From Nemertoderma westbladi (taxonomy: Eukaryota; Xenacoelomorpha; Nemertodermatida; Nemertodermatidae): a stretch of DNA of 28,917 nt. Position numbers and translations under genes: made by a program. The stretch's first letter is position 1, and every line of letters begins with the position of its first letter. This document shows, piece by piece, positions 1 through 9,799 of this stretch. Location: positions 1 through 28,917 of the forward strand of contig JAUCBJ010002139.1 of assembly GCA_032718475.1 (NCBI GenBank), given 5' to 3'. The notes under the pieces are model-generated. The model searched no databases and was not told where the DNA came from. It was given only the letters and a program-made list of their open reading frames with translations.

Positions 1-1223
1 TGACATGGAAACATCCATTGGACGCATAGTTCTTTGTTTGGCTTGAGCCAATCAGAGCGATTTTTCCTGTCGACGTGTAGCTTTTCGGCCGATCATAAGG
101 AGAGTGTTCAGTCTTACTGTTTTTTACTTGATACTTTGTTGTTATTGCTGTCTAAGCCAGAAACACCGGCCTTTTGGGAAGAACTCTAGTAAAATTGCTT
201 AAATTATCGAAAGTATAAACTGTTACCTCATCAAATCTGACTTAAATCAATCAATAACTCACTACTTAACATGCTCACTTAATTTAATTGCATTAATCAT
301 ATTGTTTGTACTGTTATTTTACCGTCAGTTATTAATTGTACCTATTTGTTGATGGAAATATTGCTCTTTGGATAATACGGATAAATCACCCAAATTCCCA
401 ATTTTCTTGATACACTACAGGTTAGAGAGACCGGCTATACATAACAATTGCGATTTATATTAATGTGGTGTGTATTGAATCCAATGTTATTTAGCAGACC
501 CTACGTGAGTCAATTGCTGCTCTCTTTATGTGTGATCAAATATACTGACTGTCGGCAGAATAGTGTGTATGATTGTGATTGGTAACAAAGTATTTCCTAA
601 AGAATACGCTTTATACTTCAATCATAAGCAGTATCGTTGCGTTTTAGTATAAGTCTTAGTTCTGTTTAAATAGATAAAGCGCCACGTCCTAAAGGAACTG
701 TTAATATTTCCCGAAAGCCAATAATACCTGTCAGAGATTAATTATTAACGATCTATCGAATAATACAGTAGGTATACACTGCAACCTTACACTGCAATAA
801 TAAAATTTAAGCATCCGAATTCAGTCTCCCGGGTGTAGATCCATCGGGTGAATGATCGCGCATGGGCTGACTTCGGCTAATGTTTTGTGTATTAGCATAA
901 ATTATTGTCGTATGCTAAAGTGGTTTTAATTAACTAAAAGACATATAAATTTTGGCAGGTTAAACTGCTAAAGGTCTTCGAAAGCGCGAACAGCTGCCAC
1001 TCGCCGCTCCTATAGTGTATCATACTAAAAGTCGCCGCTCACATCGGCCGCTCGCCGCGGCGGTCCCCTTTAATAATTAATAATATTTATAATTTTAACA
1101 CAATTTTGTCAAAAAGTTCTTCAAACAAATTTTAATACAGATGCGAATGACTCGCCGCCTTCGATTGCATGAGTTACAAATATAATTGAGATATTTTTTG
1201 AATTATTTCGTTTTTACCAACAG
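1..1223. other. AT-rich stretch, no gene recognised
   Basis: I see no convincing exon in this stretch. It is AT-rich with scattered stop codons in all frames. A local GC-rich patch at about 1000-1070 carries repeated CGCCGCTC-type motifs but has no coding signature. If the exon at 1224 is real, this stretch would be at least partly its upstream intron. Confidence 0.5.
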
Positions 1224-1329
1224 GAAAGACGCGAGTTACCGTCGTAACGTAGAAGAAATTACCAACCCCGATATGTTGAACCTGTTGTTTACGTTGGACG
1301 CAGCCCAACGTTCGCTAAAAGGTTACTAA
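1224..1329 (+). CDS. Candidate terminal coding exon of an unrecognised gene (partial)
   Basis: A pyrimidine-rich tract ending in ACCAACAG at 1216-1223 resembles a 3' splice acceptor. After one leftover base, a 34-codon open frame runs from 1225 to a TAA stop at 1327-1329. Its product begins KDASYRRNVEEI and ends LDAAQRSLKGY. The segment is clearly richer in G+C than its AT-rich flanks, and its residue mix (charged and amphipathic, DMLNLLFTLDAAQ) looks protein-like rather than random. An AATAAA lies 114 bases past the stop, consistent with a short 3' UTR. There is no start codon, so the rest of the gene would lie upstream, probably outside the window. I do not recognise the protein family. A chance open frame of this length is possible; the combination of acceptor, composition, stop and poly(A) signal is what supports the call. 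Confidence 0.45.
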
Positions 1330-1442
1330 CGTGTCGCCCTGGAAACAGTCTAGTATAAATCGGTGCATGGATCAATGGATATACAGAAGGAAATAATTGA
1401 TTGATTTGTGTTACACGCCATAGTAAATTGAATTATAAAGTA

Positions 1443-1448
1443 AATAAA
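1443..1448 (+). promoter_or_regulatory. Poly(A) signal AATAAA, candidate 3' end of the gene with the 1224-1329 exon
   Basis: A canonical AATAAA hexamer 114 bases after the TAA stop. A T-rich stretch follows at about 1460-1475. AATAAA is common by chance in AT-rich DNA, so the weight comes only from its position after the candidate terminal exon. Confidence 0.35.
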
Positions 1449-1459
1449 TAGGGTGTATA

Positions 1460-2090
1460 AAGTTTCTATTATTACGGAATACATTAATTATTACATATTT
1501 CATCCATCTATACGGGTGACGTCACTATTATTACCTTAATATTATTATTAATTACATTGTAAATCAATATTTAATATAAAATTTTAACCGTAATGTTTAT
1601 TAATTAATAATTTGTATAATTATTATGACAACTTCATACTATAATAATTTAGGTCTCAGAAATATAAAGAAACACGTTTAATATAATACTTAAATAATAC
1701 ATTTCTTATTTAAAACTTATGTAAACTAACTATATTTTTTAAGGGATTCAAGTGACTCTAGGCCATATTACTTTATTTAATTTAATATTAATATTTTTAA
1801 TTTTTAATATTATTGTAGTGTTATAGAGTATAGTAATGGTGGTACTTATACAGTAATGGTAGACTTATTCTAGGAACTTTTTACACATTAATGAGTACCA
1901 CATGAATTTCACGAATAAACGGACATAGGACCTCAGAAAAAAACCTTCGCAGATAATCTTTTTAATGATTGGATCTCATGCCTAACATCCTTAAGTATCT
2001 GAAATGAGAAATTGGAAGCAAATAATAAATCTATATAAAATTATTATTTTTTTTGTCGAGTAGTTTAAAAGCTATTTTAAAATTGTCATG
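1460..2090. other. Very AT-rich stretch, nothing recognised
   Basis: Long runs of A/T with repeated TAATATTA-like words. No open frame, tandem array or RNA gene is visible. Confidence 0.5.
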
Positions 2091-2094
2091 TTTT

Positions 2095-2986
2095 CGTTAC
2101 GGAATTACAAGATTCGCCTTCGATACAATCAGTGGCGCCAATACCAACAGAGGGTCTAGAACAGCTAGCACTTCATCAACCTTATTGGGTGTGTAAAGGA
2201 TCCTGACAATATACAGTTTCCGGTAACTAGCAGAACAGTCTACAGATGATTGGTATAATGAACCGATAACATCTGCTGAGGAGGTTGAAGAAACAGTGGG
2301 AGCCTTGTCAAATAAGAAGGCATAAATAAGAAGGCAATAATAAATAAGAATAATAATAAATAGAATTGAAAGCAAAAATAAAAATTTAGGTTCTCCCACT
2401 AAGTGTTCGGGAAGAGAAATCCTTTCTGATTCAAATTTCATGCAATCTCATTAAGATTTATAGAAAAAATGGGGGTGGGGGGTGGGGATAGTTGTGTAAT
2501 TGAATTGCGACACTATATTCCGGGGCATGGTGTTGTATATGTATATCACGATGACAATTATCCCAGTTCAATTCGCACGAAATTCCTTAACGATCTGGTT
2601 TGTAATTCCGTAACGACACCAATAAGGCTGTAACACCAAATTGATTGCTAAATCTGCTTAATCTTTACCATGGCGGGCATTTTGAACATCTCTACTTATG
2701 CGCAATATGTTTAGTTAATATTCAAAACTCAATAATTCGCAGAACTTTCACTTTAAAAAAATTCAAAAAAGCCTTGCCTTTAGTCTTTATTGTGTAATTC
2801 CGTAACGTCATGTTTGTGATATTAAAAATAATAAATCCGAGGCAAATGGAGTAAAACTAACGAAACCAATATGCTCTCTGATAATTTGTCTTACTATGTT
2901 CCAAAAATTAGCGTTCATTTAAGTCATCTTTGAAACACCAGGTAACACTTTATCCGGGAAAAGTCGTGCGAAATGTAATTCCGCAA
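2095..2986. repeat. Cluster of a dispersed 15-mer, TGTAATTCCGTAACG
   Basis: The exact 15-mer TGTAATTCCGTAACG occurs at 2601-2615 and 2793-2807 on the plus strand and as its exact reverse complement at 2096-2110. Two degenerate relatives lie at 2579-2593 (GAAATTCCTTAACGA) and 2974-2986 (TGTAATTCCGCAA). Three perfect copies within about 700 bp cannot be explained by composition. The DNA between copies is not obviously repeated, so this is not a simple tandem array. It could be a set of binding sites or the remains of a mobile element; the sequence alone does not decide. Confidence 0.6.
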
Positions 2987-2989
2987 AAG

Positions 2990-3533
2990 ATGAAATTCAT
3001 GCATGACCAGTTGGTATTTATTCAAATCGCCATGTTCTCATGTAGCCATATAATTTAATTAAGTCCAAGAATTTTACGAGGAATTTATTGTGGTAAGTAA
3101 AGCTAAATAATTAAAGCTAATTCGTTTAATGTTGCTGAATATTATTGGTGCGGTGTTTTATTTGTTTGTATTTTAGTGAAAGAGTATTGCTACTAATTTC
3201 TCGTTGAGGCATTTTTTTGTTGCGCAAACTTCCACAAATATTGTAATATTAATATTGAATGTTCTGGTTTACCAATTATTTCATTGTAATTAATTACCGG
3301 CATCTCAATTATTGTTACACTCGCTTATGGATATATGAATAGGCCTGATATAATATTTTAATTAATTATTTACCGGTAGTACAACTACAACATGTAGGCC
3401 TACTACAGTAGACTGTATACTGTACAATGTCCGTGCGTAGTCTACATTAGTTTCCCATGATCATGAACTACTGTACATTCCATCTCGGATATGTATCGTC
3501 TTGTTCCCACAATCATCCATTAGCTATATTATT
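2990..3533. other. AT-rich stretch with one TACCGGTA and one TAGGCCTA octamer
   Basis: No gene is visible. The octamers TACCGGTA (3371-3378) and TAGGCCTA (3395-3402) sit 16 bp apart. Confidence 0.4.
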
Positions 3534-3610
3534 GTGGGGCGAGCCACGAAGTTGGCGGAGCCTTAGCGAATTGACACTGTTAGGGGGTGGGTCAATTTAT
3601 GCAAATAGTT

Positions 3611-3642
<32 letters not shown>

Positions 3643-4014
3643 TACGATTTTGACATGCTAATAACTTTGTCGGATTTAAAGCTGCCAAGTTGAAAATTTG
3701 TAGGTATCAATATGAGCAAAAGTTGAGATTTTTGAGAGACTTTCAGACACCATCAGTGCAATGGTCTCCCGCTAGAGGGCCACATGTCTAAACATTAAAT
3801 GCCCTCCCATTTCTTTGCTTTTGATCCGTTTAAGCTGAAACTTGGCAGATATGTATTAGACCATTAGCTGTGACTTTCAAAGGAGGCGAATCCATCTGCA
3901 GTTCTCCAGTCTGCCGCTAGAGGGCCAACGTGACTATTTGCATAAATTGACCTACCCCCTAACAGTGTCAATTCGCTAAGGCTCTGCCAACTTCGTGCTG
4001 CGCGAAGTCCCCAC
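3534..4014. mobile_element. Foldback / MITE-like element, about 480 bp
   Basis: The element is bounded by GTGGGG at 3534 and CCCCAC ending at 4014. The left arm (3534-3608) and right arm (3934-4014) are inverted repeats. The inner 40 bases of each arm match with one mismatch, from AATTGACACTGTTAGGGGGT to the ATGCAAATAG end; the outermost 30 bases match with an indel. The interior carries a (GTC)10 microsatellite next to the left arm and two copies of the word CCGCTAGAGGGCC (about 3769 and 3914). No open frame resembles a transposase, so the element would be non-autonomous. I see no convincing target-site duplication. Assignment to a superfamily is not possible from these ends alone. Confidence 0.7.
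3611..3640 (+). repeat. (GTC)10 trinucleotide microsatellite
   Basis: Ten uninterrupted GTC units, immediately inside the left arm of the foldback element. They would encode poly-Arg or poly-Val/Ser by frame, but nothing suggests they are translated. Confidence 0.9.
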
Positions 4015-4319
4015 TTCGTGTTCTATTATGTTTTCACATATTATTTTATATCATTTTGTACTTAACTTATTATTGAATACTGTCAAATTTACATAGTATA
4101 TAATGGGAACAAATAATTGATATAATTTTGACATTAAAACTAACGAAAGTATATACTTTTCAATTCGAATGAAATCTGGCCTAACCTTATTTATCTTGCA
4201 AATTTCAGAGGTAGTTCCTTGCCCACACCACCGGTGTAAACATATAAAAGGATTAATGGTGGGTAGCAGATCGGTAGGTGATCAAAACTGAAGTTTATTT
4301 AACTTGCACTTTGGTAACA

Positions 4320-4337
4320 CCCCCCCCCCCCTCCCCC
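4320..4337 (+). repeat. Poly-C tract
   Basis: Twelve Cs, then T, then five Cs. It is one of several long C or G homopolymers in the window. Confidence 0.9.
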
Positions 4338-4369
4338 AACCTCTAACCCTTTCTAAACATGTAAAAACA

Positions 4370-4861
4370 AGGATCTAAGTTTCATGCGCTTGGGGTGATT
4401 AACCACGCATGTGTACAAACTCAGGATCTAAGTTTCATGCGCTTGGGGTGATTAACCACGCATGTGTATAAACTCAGGATCTAAGTTTCATACGCATGGG
4501 GTGATTAACCACGCATGTGTATAAACTCAGGATCTAAGTTTCATACGCTTGGGGTGATTAACCACGCATGTGTATAAACTCAGGATCTAAGTTTCATACG
4601 CTTGGGGTGATTAACCACGCATGTGTATAAACTCAGGATCTAAGTTTCATACGCTTGGGGTGATTAACCACGCATGTGTATAAACTCAGGATCTAAGTTT
4701 CATACGCTTGGGGTGATTAACCACGCATGTGTATAAACTCAGGATCTAAGTTTCATACGCTTGGGGTGATTAACCACGCATGTGTATAAACTCAGGATCT
4801 AAGTTTCATACGCTTGGGGTGATTAACCACGCATGTGTATAAACTCAGGATCTAAGTTTCA
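4370..4861 (+). repeat. 53-bp tandem repeat, nine full copies plus a partial
   Basis: The unit starts AGGATCTAAGTTTCATACGC and recurs exactly every 53 bp from 4370 to 4846, with a truncated tenth copy to about 4861. Most copies are identical. The first two differ by a few bases (ATGCGC versus ATACGC; TGTACA versus TGTATA) and the third has CGCATGGGG in place of CGCTTGGGG. Each unit contains the word CACGCATGTG, a near-palindrome. No coding capacity is evident. Confidence 0.95.
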
Positions 4862-4947
4862 AGCGAAATTAATTTTGCTCCGCTTCCGCTACTTGGAATT
4901 AGAATTGACCATATTGACGAATTAATAGCAGTATGGATAGATACAGT

Positions 4948-4966
4948 AGATAGATAGATAGATTTA
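4948..4966 (+). repeat. Short GATA microsatellite
   Basis: A run of TAGA/GATA units lies just outside the 3' end of the minus-strand LINE. It may be part of the LINE's simple-repeat tail or its insertion target. Confidence 0.6.
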
Positions 4967-4987
4967 TTTATACATTATGTACTACTA

Positions 4988-7456
4988 CTAGGATCGGCAT
5001 GCTGCATTGCAGCTGCATTTTTAAGAATGCTGTGCCGGCTTGTCAACAAAATTGCACCGCCACAACTCCCTATCACCCCATGACATTTGCTAGATCATCC
5101 GCATCTTCAAGGCCAGTGTCCTTTAAGACGCGTCTCAAGAAAGTCATGGGCTGTCCACCATGCTTATTCACTCCATGAGGCTGCCAAAGTACAAGATTAT
5201 GCACTGGCTGGTCCTCACGGCGAAAGCAATGTCCTGCAAAGCGGAGGCGATTTTGTTCTAGTGTCAAGCTTGGGGGAACCAGTGAGACACCTCCAATGTT
5301 ATATAGTGTCTGGTTGGAGATGTGTGCATTGTACTTGACACAATGAACCCGGCGTAGCATTCTTGTGAATGTGCCATCCAGAGATTTGGTGTCCTCAGCA
5401 GTTAGAGCCCAGCATGGACTCCCGTAGAGGAGTACTGGAACGACTGCTGCTCTAAATAATCGGACCTTAAGTTTCCGATTAATTCTCGGTGACTTCCAAA
5501 TCCTGGAAAGCCTATTCAAGGCTGCCCATGCCTTTCCCTTGCGTATTCGAAGGTCCTCACCTGACTTCCGGATCCATGATCCCAGCTAACAGAAGTCGTC
5601 CACATGCTCAAGCATACCATCCTTTGAGCTTATGCTCATCCGATCAGAGACTTGCTGAGGACTTTCAAAGTTAACTGTCAAAATTTTGGTCTTTCTGGAG
5701 TTAATAAAAAGACCAACACTAGAAGCAGCATGTTCTAATGAGCTGAGGAGCCGTTGGGCTCCCTCTAATGATTCTGAGAGTACTCCTATCTCATCAGCAA
5801 AGTCTAGATCAGTTAGGTACTTAGCAGGATTTCCTCGACTTCTGGAGCAAGTAGGTGGAGATATCATCACCCCATCATCATTATGATGATCTAAGGAAAT
5901 GCGTAGAACATAGTCAACCACAATAATGAACAAGAATGGTGCAAGTGTGTCTCCTTGGAGGACACCCCATAACACTTCAAATGGTTCTGTGTCACCGTCA
6001 ACAGTAGACACAAATGTTGTCGAACCATCGTATACTGATCTGATTGCTGCAATAATTTCATCAGGAATCCCATATAATGAAAGTATGCTGAACATACGTG
6101 AGCGAGAGACTGAATCAAAGGCCTTGAAGAAGTCAACAAAGATAACAGCCAGATGCCTGTCTTTCTTTTAATTCTTCAATTATCCTTCTAAGTGCCAAAA
6201 TGGGCTCCATGGTCCCACGACCTTTACGGAACCCATTCTGATTTCCACGGAGCAGTCTCTCAATGGGATCCCTGATGCGATTTAATAGAATCCTATTGTA
6301 TAGCTTTGCAGCAATCGAGATCAATGAGATTCCCCGAAAAGGACCATAGAGTGTTAGGTTGCCCTTCTTGGGAACTGGCACCAACTTATTTGTTTTCATT
6401 TCTTGTGGGACTCTTGTTGTTCGGTACATGTCTACTAAGATGGGATAGATGAGCTTTAAACACTCAGGTATTTTAAAGACCTCAGGGGGAACACCATCTA
6501 CTCCACTGGCACGATTGGTCTTAATGCTCTTTGCAGCAGCCTTCACTTCTGCAAAGGAGATATCGCCAATGGGAATATCTGGGAGTACAGACTCAGACAC
6601 TTTTACTTCTATAAAGTTATCAGGCAATACCCTGTCATTATTGAGGAGTTGCTTTTCAAAGTGGGCTTTCCAACCATTGAGGCGATCGGCCGGTGATTCA
6701 GCCTTAACCTTGGTGGTTGGTTGGCTTTTCCGCCCAGTAAGCAAACTGATCGATTTCCATGCCTGGGATGATTGCCTGCTGTCGTCAGCATCATTGATGG
6801 CATCAACCTGTTGGTTTATTAGCTCCTGTAGATTAACAGAGTACTGCCTGTTCAGGGACCTAGATGCAGCCTTAACTGCATTCTTGGTCGCTGTAGTCTG
6901 TTTGAGTCGGGACTCTTTGTGCGTTTATGAAGGTCATTTCGGCACTTCTGAATTTTGTTGTCAGTCCAGGGGGCCCTTTTCCTGTTTCGAGGGTATACAG
7001 GAACTGTTTCTGCAGCTGCTAACTTAACTGCTTCTGTAAAGGCAGTAAAGCCCTCACAGTGATCTGCCGCCTCAGAGGCAAGAGCCTCATACCTGTTGCT
7101 CAGCTGTAGTATGAAGGTGGATCTCACACTTGGCTGTTGCAACAGAGAGGACCAGTCATGCCACGGCAAGGCAGATTTCGTTGTTCTGCTAGCATGCAGA
7201 CTAAGTCTTACCTTGGCCACAATAAGGCGGTGATCACTGGAGAAGGGTCGAAGTGTAAATGCATTACAGTCTTGTAGAGAGCTCCTGTATTTCCTACGAA
7301 ACAGAATATGGTCTATCTGGGACTTGTGACCATGGGTCCACTATGAGTCCATAGCTTTCCAGTTCGCTTCTTGAACTGGGTTCCAGCCGAAAACAGTCCA
7401 TTTCCAGAGATAAAATCCTGAAGATGGACAGAATTTCGGTTAACACTATTGCTATA
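4988..7456 (-). mobile_element. Non-LTR (LINE) retrotransposon, 5'-truncated and decayed
   Basis: Read on the minus strand, this segment encodes in order the C-terminal part of an apurinic-type endonuclease, a linker, a reverse transcriptase and a C-terminal extension, followed by a short 3' UTR ending near 4988. The order is that of a LINE ORF2. The endonuclease N-terminus is absent, so the copy is 5'-truncated. The last 150 bases (4988-5135) are repeated almost exactly at 7457-7605, directly against the truncated 5' end. I do not assign a clade. No target-site duplication is obvious. Confidence 0.9.
5073..7440 (-). pseudogene. LINE ORF2 pseudogene (endonuclease C-terminus + reverse transcriptase)
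   Basis: Visible motifs, minus strand: the endonuclease end (HGHKSQIDHILF at about 7315-7280; the SSDHRLIVAKV motif near 7225), then a linker, then RT blocks PKKGNLTLYGPFRGISLIS, NQNGFRKGRGT, IFVDFFKAFDSVSR (motif A, catalytic Asp present), VLQGDTLAPFLFIIV (motif B) and LDFADEIGVL (motif C). The C-terminal part runs RIWKSPRINRKLKVRLFRAA...LLYGSPCWALT. Breaks: a frame change or stop before the QIDH block, a frameshift near 6905-6930, a 1-nt frameshift near 6150 just before motif A, and an in-frame TAG at 5586-5588 where the context (DDFC-stop-LGSW) suggests a lost Tyr of a YLGS-type motif. In motif C the usual second Asp of the FADD pair is Glu, which should abolish polymerase activity. This is a dead copy. 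Confidence 0.9.
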
Positions 7457-7605
7457 CTAGGATCGGCATGCTGCATTGCAGCTGCATTTTTAAGAATGCT
7501 GTGCCGGCTTATCGACAAAATTGCACCGCCACAACTCCCTATCACCCATGACATTTGCTAGATCATCCGCATCTTCAAGGCCAGTGTCCTTTAAGATGCG
7601 TCTCA
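7457..7605 (-). mobile_element. 3'-end fragment of a second LINE copy
   Basis: About 149 bp nearly identical to 4988-5135, the LINE 3' end, in the same orientation. There are a few substitutions and a one-base difference in the CACCC run. It ends abruptly at GTCTCAA, as expected of a 5'-truncated insertion. It lies head-to-tail with the larger copy and shares its boundary at about 7456. Confidence 0.85.
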
Positions 7606-8030
7606 ACTGTAGGACTATTGTACCTATTTTTACAATGGTATAGAATAAAATATTGAGCTGCTCACCATTTCAATATTGCACATATCTACATATATGCATA
7701 TTGGATATTTCATTAACATAATAATAAACTATATACGGCGCGCATTGTTCATAAAATCGCTCAAGTGCTAGCATAATCTGATTCATTAATAATCATTGGG
7801 ATCTTATCTAATATACCTTTAAGTTACTGTATTTTTATAGCCTACCTATTTTTTTTTATTTAATTTTTTTATTTAATGAACTATTTACTACACAATACTG
7901 TATAATCAAATTGATAAAGTATTTCATATAGTTGAGTAAATTCCTGGAACATAATGATTATATAATGTAGACGGAGGCTTGTCGGGTAGGCCCATTACAC
8001 AAACCCCCGTGTACATTTGTAAATAAGTAG
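7606..8030. other. AT-rich stretch, nothing recognised
   Basis: No open frame, RNA or repeat structure of note. Confidence 0.4.
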
Positions 8031-8031
8031 G

Positions 8032-8460
8032 TAGGCCTATACCATTGTAAATATGTAGCTAGGGCCTAATATGCTGTAATGCAGTAAAGGTACCGATACC
8101 ATTCAGCCATACTGATCTCATATTCTGCTTTCAGTCTTTACAGTTTTAGCAGTACGGCTGTACGTTACCGGTACTGCAGATACTCGATACTGGCAGACTG
8201 GCTGACTGGTGGTACCTTTAAGCTAGTAGGCCTACCTATTGACCTACCAAGTAGGCCTACTGCAGTAGGCTGATCCTGATAGGCCTACCATTCTGGTGCG
8301 GCTCGGTTCAAAATTGTTTCAACTTAGGGGGTACTGCAGTCAGGCAGTACCGGTAACCTGGTACCAGACAGCCAGAGTACTGGCTGACTGGCAGTCAGCA
8401 GTGGCAGCTGCAGAGCTGGCAGGCTTGTTTGGTTAGAGGCCTACACCACTCCTTCAAAAT
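8032..8460. repeat. Palindrome-rich stretch with TAGGCCTA / TACCGGTA octamers and CTGRCWG words
   Basis: It contains four TAGGCCTA octamers (8032, 8227, 8252, 8280), two TACCGGTA octamers (8166, 8348) and many GTACC, CTGCAG and CTGGCAG/CTGACTGG words. The impression is of repeated short-word expansion rather than a coding or RNA gene. Confidence 0.6.
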
Positions 8461-8624
8461 TGAAATTGCATTGGCGCGGCGCGCTTAAAAATTTCGTTGG
8501 CACATCTGCACATGGTTTGCTTCATAATTGTAATTGCATCGGCGTGTGGCTGTGTGGCGCACATAAAAATTGGTCGGCGCGCTATCCGGCGCACTTTTTG
8601 GATGGATTCCATACAGCTGCTGAG

Positions 8625-9390
8625 CTGCACGAAGGTCTCTTAAACATTTCAAAGGATTGTTTCAGTATCTCACGTACTGCGCGAAGGTCTCTTAAACGTT
8701 TCAACAGTTTCTTACACAATCAGACAATGTCTGAATGTTACAGTATGCAGGTATGCTACGTGCTGCAGGTATCTCAAACCTGTAGGCCTAAACGTTTCAA
8801 CAGATGCTGAGATGGTTTCAGTATCTCACGTCCACGGACGGTGCACGGACTGACGGACTGCGACTGCATGCTGCATGAAGGTAGGCCTATCTTAAACAGT
8901 TAAACGTTTCAACAGATTGTTACCGTACCCAACGCACTGCACTAAGGCAGTAAGGTATCTTAGAGGTTTCAGCTAGAGCCCCCTCCTCAGCCCCCCCCCC
9001 CCCCCCCCCCCCCCTCTGGATCCGCGCCTTGCGCGAAGGTCTATCAGTCTATTAAATGTTTCAACAGCTTGTTACACAATGTTACAGTATACCAATATAC
9101 CATGATGCCATCAGGCCATGCGCTGCTGTGCTGCGCAAAGGTCTCTTAAACGTTTCAACAGTTCAACCTGTCAACAGATTGTTTCAGTATCTCACATAGT
9201 GCAGTAGTCAGGTAGTGCATGACTGCATGAAGGTATCTTAAACGTTTCAACAGATTGTTAAAGTACCCCATTCTGCCATTTGCTGCATGAAAGGTCTCTT
9301 AAACGTTTTCACAAATTGTTATAGCACCGGTACCCCACATCACGTGTTGCACGAAGGTCTCTCAAACGTTTCATCAGATTGTTACGGTCC
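8625..9390 (+). repeat. About ten diverged copies of a 40-50-bp repeat unit
   Basis: The core reads GAAGGTCTCTTAAACGTTTC, then AACAGATTGTT-CAGTATCTCAC. Copies begin near 8630, 8682, 8765, 8877, 8951, 9035, 9137, 9229, 9291 and 9353, usually preceded by a CTGCRYGAAGG-like word. Spacing is irregular (about 50-110 bp), and copies differ by substitutions, truncations and inserted octamers. Two copies carry TAGGCCTA where sister copies have only TA. A 24-base poly-C run interrupts the series at 8991-9014. Confidence 0.75.
8991..9014 (+). repeat. Poly-C tract (24 C)
   Basis: An uninterrupted run of 24 C inside the diverged repeat cluster. Confidence 0.9.
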
Positions 9391-9442
9391 TACTAAAAAC
9401 CGAAATTTACCGCAACTAGTTGTTATTTTCAAGCAGCTGCCA

Positions 9443-9511
9443 GGCTGCATGGTCTAGTGGCGAAATTCCTGGGCTTTTAATTGGGAGGCCCCTGTTCGAT
9501 CCCTTGCTGCC
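9443..9511 (+). pseudogene. tRNA-Glu-like relic (tRNA pseudogene or SINE head)
   Basis: The sequence contains an A-box-like TGGTCTAGTGG (9450-9460), the tRNA-Glu-like ATTCCTGGGCTTTTA in the anticodon-arm position, and a B-box-like TGTTCGATCCC (9493-9503). The ends GGCTGCA (9443-9449) and TGCTGCC (9505-9511) can pair at six of seven positions, like an acceptor stem. The T stem pairs poorly and the anticodon arm is distorted, so a working tRNA is unlikely. It is 69 nt long, slightly under the usual 72. It may be an old tRNA copy or the tRNA-derived 5' part of a SINE. Confidence 0.5.
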
Positions 9512-9799
9512 TTGACCATGTAGCACTGATTTCTGTGTTTTAAAAACGGTCCTACGAATTACCCCAAACCAAAATACCCCAAATTATTTGTTTGTTGTAA
9601 TAATATTGCAACACATACAGCTGACATACATACTTGATTACCGGTAGCATATATTGCACTGTAATATTGCGTATAATTACCTAATTAACTACTGAACTAA
9701 AATGCTAGTTAACTATACCGGTATATTAATAAATGGCACAAACTGCAAATTGATTTATTATCGTACAATGGACTGAGACCGTGTCTGATCATTTGCGTA

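Noticed and set aside
2097-2441. 114-codon minus-strand open frame with a hydrophobic segment (residues about 20-45)
   Set aside because: The hydrophobic part is low-complexity AT-rich DNA (TTATTATT). No family is recognised, no splice or promoter context is visible, and its stop lies inside a copy of the repeated 15-mer.
3457-3693. 78-codon plus-strand open frame with poly-Arg
   Set aside because: It runs across the foldback element's left arm and the GTC microsatellite; the poly-Arg is only the microsatellite read in frame.
6449-7027. 192-codon plus-strand open frame opposite the LINE
   Set aside because: It is the antisense shadow of the reverse transcriptase region and has no recognisable motifs.
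8460-8810. 116-codon plus-strand open frame
   Set aside because: It crosses the diverged repeat cluster, no family is recognised, and its frame is not kept in sister repeat copies.
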